The notes beneath the pieces were generated by a model. That model worked only from the letters and a program-made list of their open reading frames with translations. It made no database searches and was not told the origin of the DNA. This document shows positions 8,005 through 15,276 of a stretch of DNA of 47,722 nt, piece after piece. This DNA is from Marinobacter sp. B9-2 (GTDB taxonomy: Bacteria > Pseudomonadota > Gammaproteobacteria > Pseudomonadales > Oleiphilaceae). Every line of letters starts with the position of its first letter. Within the stretch, counting starts at the first letter, position 1. The position numbers and the translations under genes were made by a program. Location of the stretch: NCBI GenBank assembly GCA_003030785.1, contig PYVH01000014.1:224-47945 (forward strand). The letters run 5' to 3'.

Positions 8005-8782
8005 CGATTCGCTCGTTGCGGTCCAGCTTATCAATCGCACGAATTTCTTCCTCGCTCAACTGAACCTCCAATGCCTCCAGATTGGCCTTCTGGTGCGCCG
8101 GGCGTGTGGAGGAAGGAATGGGCACGACGCCCCTGGACGCTACCCAGGCGATTGCCACCTGTGCCGGGGACAGGTTTCGCTCACCGGCAATGCGCTGAAG
8201 CGTTTCGTCCTCCATAACCTTGCCAACGGCCAGCGGCATATAGCCGGTCACGGTTATGCCAAGCTTCTGCGCATGCTCCACAATCTTGCGGTTCGCCAGG
8301 AAGGGGTGCACTTCTACCTGATTGGTGAAAATGGGTGTGTCGCCCAGAATCTCTTTCGCCTCATCCATTTGTGCGCAGGTGAAGTTGGAAATGCCGATGT
8401 GCTCGGCCAGCCCTTCGCGCTGGGCATCCCTGAGGGCGCCAAGATACTCTTTCATGGGCACTTCATCACCGGGGGATGGCCAGTGAATCAGGGCCAGATC
8501 CACATGGTCGGTTTTCAGCCGCGCAAGACTGTCGTGCAGGCTGTTGATCAGGTCGCTGGCGTGCAGCTGGTCAAACCAGATTTTGGTGGTCAGGAAAATT
8601 TCCCTGCGCGGAATGCCGCTGGAGGTAATGCCATCGCCAACTTCCGCTTCATTCTCGTACATCTGGGCGGTATCAATATGGCGGTAGCCCAGGGACAGGG
8701 CGCTCTTGACGGCGTCACGGGCGTCATTGCCCTTGAGCCGGAAGGTTCCCATGCCGATTTTCGGAAGTGCGCTGAATGACAT
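7973..8782 (-). CDS. dkgB: Aldo/keto reductase, 2,5-diketo-D-gluconate reductase B-like
   Basis: Cytosolic AKR of 269 residues, close to the usual DkgB length. The tetrad is Asp37 (HIDTAQMY), Tyr42, Lys67 (TTKIW) and His100 (ALIHWPSP). The GISNF strand and the IPSSTRPAHQKANLEA cofactor phosphate-binding loop near the C-terminus are present. Such enzymes reduce 2,5-diketogluconate, methylglyoxal and other carbonyls with NADPH. No signal peptide is seen, unlike the AKR at 6395. An AGGAGGA ribosome-binding sequence lies just upstream of the start. Its 3' end overlaps the DUF6064-like gene on the other strand. Confidence 0.88.
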   Translation of the reverse strand: MSFSALPKIGMGTFRLKGNDARDAVKSALSLGYRHIDTAQMYENEAEVGDGITSSGIPRREIFLTTKIWFDQLHASDLINSLHDSLARLKTDHVDLALIHWPSPGDEVPMKEYLGALRDAQREGLAEHIGISNFTCAQMDEAKEILGDTPIFTNQVEVHPFLANRKIVEHAQKLGITVTGYMPLAVGKVMEDETLQRIAGERNLSPAQVAIAWVASRGVVPIPSSTRPAHQKANLEALEVQLSEEEIRAIDKLDRNERIANPDFAPAWD

Positions 8783-8903
8783 AATGTCCTCCTTAGCGAA
8801 TCATGTGTTTCTAAAGTGGTGCCGGCAGACTGGTTCTTCAAGTGGCCCGCGGGTATCATCGCGCGTGACTTAACCAGTGACCAGAAGCAGTGAGGCCCGG
8901 ACC

Positions 8904-9317
8904 ATGTACACCGGTCGTTGCCTGTGTGGCGATATCAGTTTCGAATACGATGGCCCGCTCGGCCCGGTGGCCCTGTGCCATTGCAGCCAGTGCCGGCGTG
9001 CCCACGGCAGCGCTTTCTCGGCCAGCGCGCCGGTGCAGAAGGTGCGGTTCCGGTTCGTATCCGGCGAAGACAGGATTACCGAGTTCGAATCACGCCCCGG
9101 CAAGTACCGGGGTTTCTGCAGCCGTTGCGGCAGCCAGCTCTACAGCCGTGTCGATGCGATTCCCGGGATTCTCCGCCTGAGAGTCGGTTGCATCAACGAA
9201 CCCCTGGGCAAGGGGCCGGCCCAACACGTCTTCGTTGGTTCAAAGTCCGACTGGTTCGAGATTACCGACGAACTCCCACAGTTTGAAAAGACTGAAAGAA
9301 CCAACGACCCTCACTGA
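8904..9317 (+). CDS. GFA/CENP-V family zinc protein
   Basis: Zinc-binding protein of about 137 residues with the family cysteines in order: CLCGDISF (GRCLCG), CHCSQCRRAHGSAF, then CSRCGSQLYSR. This is the glutathione-dependent formaldehyde-activating (GFA)/CENP-V fold. Members bind thiols such as glutathione and may scavenge formaldehyde, but many have unknown substrates. The ATG at 8904 fits the family start (MYTGRCLCG); an upstream GTG at 8877 would add nine residues. It converges with the sugar dehydrogenase gene, overlapping by seven bases. Confidence 0.88.
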   Translation: MYTGRCLCGDISFEYDGPLGPVALCHCSQCRRAHGSAFSASAPVQKVRFRFVSGEDRITEFESRPGKYRGFCSRCGSQLYSRVDAIPGILRLRVGCINEPLGKGPAQHVFVGSKSDWFEITDELPQFEKTERTNDPH

Positions 9318-10432
9318 GCCGGCACCATCCGGTAAACCTTGCCCCGGGGTGAATCCGTGAGCAACCAGAGTGCCCCATCGGGGCCCATGCGCACATCGCG
9401 GATCCGTTCGTCGAGATCGGTCAGCAGATCTTCCTCTTCCATCACTTCACCGTCCTGGATGCGCAGACGAACCAGTTTGCGCATCTTGAGTGCGCCCACG
9501 AACAGGTCCCCCTGCCATTCCGGAAACAGATCTCCGGTATAGAACGCCATGCCCGAGGGCGCAATGGACGGGTCCCAGTAATGCAGTGGCTGGGCCATGC
9601 CTTCCTTCTTGGTTTTGTCAGTAATGGGCAGGCCCGAATAGTCGATGCCGTAAGTGATTGTCGGCCATCCGTAATCGGTGCCTGCCCGGATGATGTTGAT
9701 TTCGTCGCCACCCCGGGGACCGTGTTCGTGGCTCCAGATCTCGCCGGTTTCCGGGTGGATGGTCATGCCCTGGATATTGCGGTTGCCGGTTGTATAAAAC
9801 GTATCGTTGACGCCGCTGGTGTCCAGGAACGGGTTGCCTGGTGCGGGGCCACCGTCGGGCGTAATCCGGTGTACGCCTCCGGCATCGTCAGAATTGTCCT
9901 GGGCCCGGTCCATCTCTCCCCGGTCGCCCACCGCCACGTACAGGTTGCCATCCCGGTCAAATTCCATGCGGCCCGCGAAGTGTCGGCCGCCGCCGGAGCG
10001 GGGCAGGGCCTCAAAAATGACTTCAACGTCGGTGAGGCGATCACCACTCAACCGGGCGCGAGCTACCCGGGTAGTCATGCCGTCCCGGTTTCGGTGGGCG
10101 TAGCTCAGGAAAAGCACCTGATTCTGCTCAAAGTCCGGATGGAGAATAACGTCCAGCAATCCGCCTTGGCCGGATACCACGAGCTCGGGTACTCCGCTGA
10201 TGGGGTCATTCACCAGCGAACCGTTCCGAATCATTCGCAGCTCTCCTTCCCGCTCTGTCACCAGCATGGAGCCGTCCGGCATAAATGCGAGGCTCCAGGG
10301 GTGTTCGAGATTCTGTGCCACGGTTTCCAGGCGGAAATCTGCTTTATCGGAGGAAAAGGTCTGGTTTGCCATGCCGGGAACGGCAACCAGCAATAAGCTG
10401 CCTGTCAGGACAAGGTGTTTGAATATACCCAT
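9311..10432 (-). CDS. Soluble PQQ-dependent sugar (aldose) dehydrogenase
   Basis: Periplasmic six-bladed beta-propeller dehydrogenase of the GSDH/YliI family, 373 residues. A signal peptide ends near VPGMA. Recognisable blade sequences are HPWSLAFMPDGSMLVTERE, GGLLDVILHPDF, GRHFAGRMEFDRDGNLYVAVGDRG and NIQGMTIHPETGEIWSHEHGPRGGDEINI, the last carrying residues typical of the PQQ/Ca site. It oxidises aldose sugars and passes electrons to periplasmic acceptors; the true substrate is open. ATG 10432 was chosen over 10459 because GGAGG lies five bases before it. No PQQ synthesis genes are in the window. Confidence 0.87.
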   Translation of the reverse strand: MGIFKHLVLTGSLLLVAVPGMANQTFSSDKADFRLETVAQNLEHPWSLAFMPDGSMLVTEREGELRMIRNGSLVNDPISGVPELVVSGQGGLLDVILHPDFEQNQVLFLSYAHRNRDGMTTRVARARLSGDRLTDVEVIFEALPRSGGGRHFAGRMEFDRDGNLYVAVGDRGEMDRAQDNSDDAGGVHRITPDGGPAPGNPFLDTSGVNDTFYTTGNRNIQGMTIHPETGEIWSHEHGPRGGDEINIIRAGTDYGWPTITYGIDYSGLPITDKTKKEGMAQPLHYWDPSIAPSGMAFYTGDLFPEWQGDLFVGALKMRKLVRLRIQDGEVMEEEDLLTDLDERIRDVRMGPDGALWLLTDSPRGKVYRMVPAQ

Positions 10433-10560
10433 TGAAGCCTCCGTTCCTACCGGTGCCATTAGAACATTCAGAGTAGCAGTTGAAGCGGGCTTCGCCGAGC
10501 AGCGCTCCCGTTACCAGGAGTATAGGGCACCGGGTCAATTACGGATCAGTGATCGACTAT

Positions 10561-10581
10561 TGCAAATAATAATGATTCGCA
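10561..10581 (+). promoter_or_regulatory. Fur-box-like operator before the 36-residue microprotein
   Basis: The 21-base site has TGC...GCA ends and reads AAATAATAATGATTCG inside. It is self-complementary at 16 of 21 positions by eye and matches about 15 of 21 bases of the 7-1-7 Fur consensus built on GATAAT/ATTATC. It lies 45 bases before the start codon of the microprotein, a normal place for an iron-responsive operator. Confidence 0.65.
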
Positions 10582-10626
10582 ATAAAGTGGAGTCCAGTGG
10601 GTTTACCTTAAACGGGAGGAAAGGGA

Positions 10627-10737
10627 ATGGCACCCGAACAGGAAATGATCGAAGGTTTGAAGCTTGCGGCAGGGGCGGGTGTGCTTATCGGCCTGGTTGC
10701 CATTGGCCTGGCGCTGTCGTCCGCTGTTGGGGCGTAA
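10627..10737 (+). CDS. 36-residue single-pass membrane microprotein, likely Fur-regulated
   Basis: Small gene of 36 codons: a polar start MAPEQEMIEGLK, then one hydrophobic helix rich in Gly and Ala (AAGAGVLIGLVAIGLALSSA) with GxxxG-like spacing, ending VGA. The ribosome-binding site GGGAGGA lies about seven bases before ATG 10627, better than at most genes here, and a Fur-like box stands 45 bases before the start. The last 53 bases overlap the 3' end of fhuF on the opposite strand. I recognise no family. An inner-membrane accessory of siderophore uptake is an inference from the site and neighbours. Short length makes coding status less than certain. Confidence 0.6.
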   Translation: MAPEQEMIEGLKLAAGAGVLIGLVAIGLALSSAVGA

Positions 10738-11503
10738 GTGCGGCGAGTCGTTCCTTGCGATGCACACCACAGGTGCCGCAGTAACCGCCTTCCGGGAGCA
10801 GGTATTTCAGGCAACACCCCTTTCGTTGGGGGATTGCCGTGGTCTGCTCACCGAACACCGCTGGAATCCAGTCGATGAACTGGTTTGCATCGTTCTGGAA
10901 CTGCTCCAGCCATCCTTGCGCCAACTGGCAAAGCGCTTGCGGTTCGGCCCGGTTCCACACGGCTGAGAACGGTGCCCCCAATCCAAGCCCTATACTGCTC
11001 CAGTAGGCACCAGGGCTGACTCCCAGCTGTTGCCGGAAGGCCGGGTACCACCCAGCTGTCAGAGCGCCTGCGGACCGGACAAACGTTTCTTCATCAACCC
11101 GCTCCCCGCCCGGCACCTGAAACCATCGGGATACCGTTTGTGTCTGGTCGTGCGCCGGGGCCAGGAATATTCGTTTGGCGTCCGGTAAAGGCGCGTGGCC
11201 GTCGCGGAACAGCCTGAGGGTCAGCGGCGCGATCACGTTGAGCGCCAGATCCTGCTGAAGCACAGAAACAAACGCGCGCACGGCCCGGGGCCCGGCGATT
11301 GGGTAGTCGATGGCAACCTGGCCGAGCAGTAGCGACGGTTGCTCAAGGCACTGGGCCAGAGAAAAGAGGCCGCTACGCGCACCCACAGAGGGTTGCAGCG
11401 CCTCGTTTATAACCGATTCCCTGTCCAGCCCTGACTGGCTCAGAAGATGGCTGTATTCCCGGGCCCACTGGCCGAGCCCGGGCTTACGGTCAGGCTCTGC
11501 CAT
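10685..11503 (-). CDS. fhuF: Siderophore-iron reductase, FhuF-like [2Fe-2S] protein
   Basis: Cytosolic ferric-siderophore reductase of 272 residues that would release iron after import. The diagnostic FhuF cluster motif Cys-Cys-x10-Cys-x2-Cys is complete: Cys230, Cys231, Cys242 and Cys245 in GCCLKYLLPEGGYCGTC. The start ATG 11503 overlaps the end of fhuB by 14 bases, so it is the last gene of the fhuC-D-B-F operon. A 20-residue tail of low complexity follows the conserved part. Its last 53 bases are shared with the convergent microprotein gene. Confidence 0.86.
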   Translation of the reverse strand: MAEPDRKPGLGQWAREYSHLLSQSGLDRESVINEALQPSVGARSGLFSLAQCLEQPSLLLGQVAIDYPIAGPRAVRAFVSVLQQDLALNVIAPLTLRLFRDGHAPLPDAKRIFLAPAHDQTQTVSRWFQVPGGERVDEETFVRSAGALTAGWYPAFRQQLGVSPGAYWSSIGLGLGAPFSAVWNRAEPQALCQLAQGWLEQFQNDANQFIDWIPAVFGEQTTAIPQRKGCCLKYLLPEGGYCGTCGVHRKERLAALTPQQRTTAPGQWQPGR

Positions 11504-13520
11504 GGCGACTCAGCCCCCAGAGGAAATACAGGCCACCGACCAGAGCGGCCAGAAGCCCCGCCGGAAGCTGGTTGGGGTAAACAACAATTCTGGACAGGTA
11601 GTCGGCAACGCCCAGCAACAAGCCTCCGGCAAGGGCAGCAACGATCAGCTGTCGCCCTACGGTCTGCTGGCCCAGAACACGGGCCAGGTGGGGTGCGATA
11701 AGGCCCACAAAACTCAGCGGACCGATCACCACCGTCGCCGCAGCGGTCAGCAGCGCCGCCAACAGAAGCAACAGCAGACGGACTTTCGTTACCGGCAAGC
11801 CCAGTGAACTGGCCGATGTTTCACCCAGGGGAAGAATGCTCAGGGGTCGGATAATCGCCAGAAGGCCAGCCGAAATCAGCACGATCAGCGCCAAAAGCCC
11901 CAGGGCCTCGGCTTCCGAGACCAGCCAGGTGGAACCGTACATCCAGTTGAGAAGCTGCGAGGCGACCGTGCCACCGGAAGCCATGACCAGGCGAAGGCCT
12001 GCGTCCATGAACACGTATAAAGCGAGCCCGCCGAGCAGGAGCTGGTTGCCGGCAAACCGGTGTTTTCGGGCCAGCATGATCAACAAACCGAGGGCAGCTG
12101 CGGCGCCCAGGGTGGCCGCTCCCAGCTGTCCTGCCCGGCCAATATCGGCACCGAACAGAACGATCAAAACCATAACCACCGCCGCGCCGCCGCTGATACC
12201 GAGCATTTCCGGGCTGGCCATGGGGTTGCCCGTCATTCGCTGGATTAGTGTTCCTGCAAGGCCCAGGGCCACGCCCGCAAGAATGGCTGCCAGTAATCTG
12301 GGGCCGCGCCAGACCCACGCCTCGTGCCACTGGGTGATCGGAGTCCAGCTCCACTCGTCCAGCCCCGGGGACCACCCCATGGAGATACCAATGGTGCTCA
12401 GAAGGAGGGCGGCTATGGCTCCGCCAATCACAAGGGTGGAACGTCTTTTGGGCAGGAAACCGGCGGGGCTGTCGTCTTGCCCGGGCATATGATGGGTGTT
12501 CTTCAAACCCTGCAGGGCCAGCAGAATAATCGGTCCGCCGATCAGGGCGGTGGTTGTGCCGGTGGGAACCAGTGATCCGTCGCCCCAGGTGGATGCCCAG
12601 TGGGCGAGGGTATCCGCCAGTAACAGCAGACCCGCGCCCAGGAGACTGCTCCAGATCAGGCGCTCGGACAGGGTACGGGCGCCCAGCAGCCTTGCCAGCA
12701 CCGGTGCCGCAAGACCGATAAAGGCCACGACACCAACCCGGCTGACCACCGTGGCACTCATCAGAACCACCAGAAACAGCGCCAGCACCCGAATCAGACC
12801 GACTTTGGCGCCGAGGGACCGGGCAGAGGTCTGCCCCAGTTGCATGACTTGCAGCGGGCGCATCAACAGGATCATTAACACGCCCAGCACCAGCACCCGG
12901 GGCCAGAGTTCCATAAACGGCTGCCAGTTATTCTGGACCAGGGAGCCCGCGCCCCAGATAAACAGGTTCCCTAGCCATTCACCCTTGAGTAACAGGAACG
13001 CCATGTTCACGGCGCCCAGGAAAAAGGTGACCACAAGCCCGGCCAGTATCACGGTGACCGGTGAAAAGCCCAGGCGCCAGGTGAGCGCTATAACCAGTCC
13101 GATTGCCAGTAGCCCTCCGGAAACCGCCACCAGGTCCGGACTGAAGGCGAGCAACCCGGGAAAGAACATGGTCGCGACTGTTATCCCGAACTGGCCGCCG
13201 GCCTCCACGCCCAGGGTTGTGGGTGAGGCAAGGGGGTTGCCAAGGATCTGTTGGGTAACCGCGCCGGCGAGGCCAAGGCCACAGCCAATGAGGACGGCAA
13301 TGGCGACACGGGGTGCCCAGCTGTAGTGCGCCAGTACCGACGCGTAATTGTTGGCTTCGAACGTCCAGAAGGCGGCGATGAGGGCGCCGACGTCGAGCTG
13401 GCCAAACCAGGGCGCCGCGCTCGCGAGAAACGCGCCACACCAGATCAGTGCTGCAGCCACCGGCACCCTTGCGGGCAGGGATGGGCGACTGACCTGGTTG
13501 TTTGCAGATTCAGCGTACAT
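11490..13520 (-). CDS. fhuB: Ferric-siderophore ABC transporter permease, fused double FhuB type
   Basis: Inner-membrane permease of 676 residues made of two homologous FecCD-type halves joined in one chain, as in FhuB. Each half has the cytoplasmic loop that docks on the ATPase: GNPLASPTTLGVEAGG in the first half and GNPMASPEMLGISGG in the second, and each ends in a GLAAPVLAR/GLIAPHLAR segment. About 20 membrane helices are expected. The start ATG 13520 is preferred because it overlaps the fhuD stop by 11 bases and gives the normal FhuB N-terminus; longer readings upstream are a shadow of fhuD. It works with FhuD (binding) and FhuC (ATP hydrolysis). Confidence 0.9.
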   Translation of the reverse strand: MYAESANNQVSRPSLPARVPVAAALIWCGAFLASAAPWFGQLDVGALIAAFWTFEANNYASVLAHYSWAPRVAIAVLIGCGLGLAGAVTQQILGNPLASPTTLGVEAGGQFGITVATMFFPGLLAFSPDLVAVSGGLLAIGLVIALTWRLGFSPVTVILAGLVVTFFLGAVNMAFLLLKGEWLGNLFIWGAGSLVQNNWQPFMELWPRVLVLGVLMILLMRPLQVMQLGQTSARSLGAKVGLIRVLALFLVVLMSATVVSRVGVVAFIGLAAPVLARLLGARTLSERLIWSSLLGAGLLLLADTLAHWASTWGDGSLVPTGTTTALIGGPIILLALQGLKNTHHMPGQDDSPAGFLPKRRSTLVIGGAIAALLLSTIGISMGWSPGLDEWSWTPITQWHEAWVWRGPRLLAAILAGVALGLAGTLIQRMTGNPMASPEMLGISGGAAVVMVLIVLFGADIGRAGQLGAATLGAAAALGLLIMLARKHRFAGNQLLLGGLALYVFMDAGLRLVMASGGTVASQLLNWMYGSTWLVSEAEALGLLALIVLISAGLLAIIRPLSILPLGETSASSLGLPVTKVRLLLLLLAALLTAAATVVIGPLSFVGLIAPHLARVLGQQTVGRQLIVAALAGGLLLGVADYLSRIVVYPNQLPAGLLAALVGGLYFLWGLSRHGRA

Positions 13521-14445
13521 TGTCTGAACCTCCAGCCAGCAGACCTTCAGCGAGCAACGTTGCCAGTCGCTTGACCGGGAAGACCCCGCCAAACGGCCAG
13601 ACCGGATCAATCTGGTACACCTGATCGCGCTGAACCGGCGGCAGATAGGTCCAGAAAGGGCTGTTGGCCAGGGTGTCAGACAACCCGGGCAGGGTCGGAG
13701 AAATGATGATGATCCGGCTGTCCTGATAGGGCGAAAGAGCTTCAAGCCCGACGACCGAGAACCCCCAGTAATTCCCGGAGTGGGGCCAGGCGTTCTCAAG
13801 GCCAAGGGCGTTCAGGGCCCTCTGGAAAAGGCCGTTGGGTGCGTATACGCGAACGTGGCGGTCGTCCAGAAAGTTCACCAGCGCCACCGGTCGGTCCGTG
13901 AGGCCGGCATTCTCCAGACGATGGCGCTGAGCCTGCAGGGTCTGGTCGATGTCGTTGAGAACAGACTTTGCACGTTCTTCCCGGTTCAGCATCTCACCGA
14001 GAGTGGTAAGCATACTGCTGGCCTTCTCGAACGGTCGGGAGCCTTGTTTGTAAACGCTGACAACGTAGGTGGGCGCAATGCGCTCCAGCAGGTTGGCTGC
14101 GGGAGCCATCTCGGAGCTGGTGACGATCAGATCCGGTTTTAGCTCGGAAATAGCTTCCAGGCTCGGTGCCACCCGGGTGCCGACGTTGGCCACACCTTCG
14201 GGAAGTTCCGGTTCCCTGACCCACGCGTTATAGCCATCGCGATCAGCAACGCCGATGGGCGTGACACCCAGTAACAGCAGCGCCTCGGTGGCGGCCCAGT
14301 TCAGAGCAATCACCCGTTCCGGCGTTTTATCGAGGGTCAGGGTCCCCTGTTCGTGCTGCCAGCTTGCGGCACTGGTAAGGACCGGCACCAGGCTCAACAG
14401 CAGCGCCGCGCTGTATCGCCAGAAGCGTTCAGACCTAGTGAACAT
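13510..14445 (-). CDS. fhuD: Periplasmic ferric-siderophore binding protein, FhuD-like
   Basis: Class III (TroA/FhuD-like) substrate-binding protein of 311 residues. A signal peptide (about residues 10-27, LLLSLVPVLTSA) precedes the mature protein. Typical strands are RVIALNWAATEALLLLGVTPIGVAD, VGTRVAPSLEAISELKPDLIV and the long connecting helix of this class. No lipobox is seen, so it is probably a free periplasmic protein. Its start overlaps the fhuC stop by 11 bases and its stop overlaps the fhuB start. Ligand type (hydroxamate or other) cannot be read from sequence. Confidence 0.88.
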   Translation of the reverse strand: MFTRSERFWRYSAALLLSLVPVLTSAASWQHEQGTLTLDKTPERVIALNWAATEALLLLGVTPIGVADRDGYNAWVREPELPEGVANVGTRVAPSLEAISELKPDLIVTSSEMAPAANLLERIAPTYVVSVYKQGSRPFEKASSMLTTLGEMLNREERAKSVLNDIDQTLQAQRHRLENAGLTDRPVALVNFLDDRHVRVYAPNGLFQRALNALGLENAWPHSGNYWGFSVVGLEALSPYQDSRIIIISPTLPGLSDTLANSPFWTYLPPVQRDQVYQIDPVWPFGGVFPVKRLATLLAEGLLAGGSDNVR

Positions 14446-15208
14446 AGGACACCCACTGTCCGGGCGCCCGTTCCATTACGCCCATGGGCACGCCATAAAT
14501 GGATTCCAGGATGCCGGAGTCCATGATGTCCCTGGGGCTGCCATCGGCGACAAGCTGCCCGGATTTAAGGGCGACCAGACGGTCGCAGAACCGCGCGGCA
14601 AGATCCACATCGTGCAGCACCACGACAACCGTAAGATCCCGCTGTTCGGCGAGACGATGGACCAGGCGCAGAGTTTCAACCTGGTGTTTTACATCCAGGG
14701 CCGATATGGGTTCATCCAAAAGCAGGCACTGGGTCTGCTGGGCCAGCAGCATGGCAATCCAGGCACGCTGGCGCTCACCACCTGAGAGGGTGTCGACAGA
14801 GCGATGCTGGAACGGACCAAGCCCTGTGTCCTCAATGGCCTGGGTAATCAGTCGGTGGTCTTCCTCGTTATAACGGCCCAGAGGGCCGCGCCAGGGGTAG
14901 CGTCCCAGGGCAACCAGCTCGCGGACCGTCAAACCGTCGGTTCCCGGTGGATGCTGGGGCAAATAGCCCACGCTGCGGGCAAACTCCCGGGCGCCTGTGC
15001 TCCGGAAGGATTTCCCCAGAAGCTGTACTTCGCCAGAAGACGGTGCGAGCTGGCGGGCAAGCACCTTGAGCAGCGTGGACTTGCCGGAGCCGTTATGCCC
15101 GAGCAGGGCGGTTACCTCGCCCTCAACGAATCCGAGGTTCAGGTTTTGAAGAATTGCGGTGTCGCCAATGCGGACATTGAGACTGGAAACGTCAAAAAAA
15201 ACAGGCAT
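14435..15208 (-). CDS. fhuC: Ferric-siderophore ABC transporter ATPase, FhuC-like
   Basis: ATP-binding subunit of 257 residues. Walker A is GHNGSGKST (residues 37-45), the Q-loop lies around GYLPQHPP (81-88), the signature is LSGGERQR (141-148), and Walker B is CLLLDEP (161-167), followed by the D-loop SALD. It is the first gene of the fhuC-D-B-F operon; each next gene overlaps by 11 to 14 bases. GGGAG sits six bases before the start, and a promoter with an overlapping Fur-like site lies just upstream. Confidence 0.92.
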   Translation of the reverse strand: MPVFFDVSSLNVRIGDTAILQNLNLGFVEGEVTALLGHNGSGKSTLLKVLARQLAPSSGEVQLLGKSFRSTGAREFARSVGYLPQHPPGTDGLTVRELVALGRYPWRGPLGRYNEEDHRLITQAIEDTGLGPFQHRSVDTLSGGERQRAWIAMLLAQQTQCLLLDEPISALDVKHQVETLRLVHRLAEQRDLTVVVVLHDVDLAARFCDRLVALKSGQLVADGSPRDIMDSGILESIYGVPMGVMERAPGQWVSYVH

Positions 15209-15236
15209 GCAGGCTCCCGGAATACTTAGGGCCTGC

Positions 15237-15265
15237 AGGATAATTTAAATGCGAATCACTATCAA
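15237..15265 (-). promoter_or_regulatory. Promoter with Fur-like operator for fhuCDBF
   Basis: On the minus strand a -35 TTGATA (15265-15260) and a -10 TATCCT (15242-15237) are 17 bases apart. The -35 lies inside a Fur-like site covering 15249-15265 (ATGCGAATCACTATCAA on the plus strand), which matches about 12 of 17 bases of the Fur core. This layout would let iron-loaded Fur block the polymerase. Confidence 0.55.
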
Positions 15266-15276
15266 TATAGATTGCG

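Noticed and set aside
13521-13805. N-terminal 95-residue extension of FhuB
   Set aside because: The extension lies wholly inside fhuD in another frame and reads as low-quality Arg/Ser/Pro-rich sequence; ATG 13520 overlapping the fhuD stop is the operon-like start.
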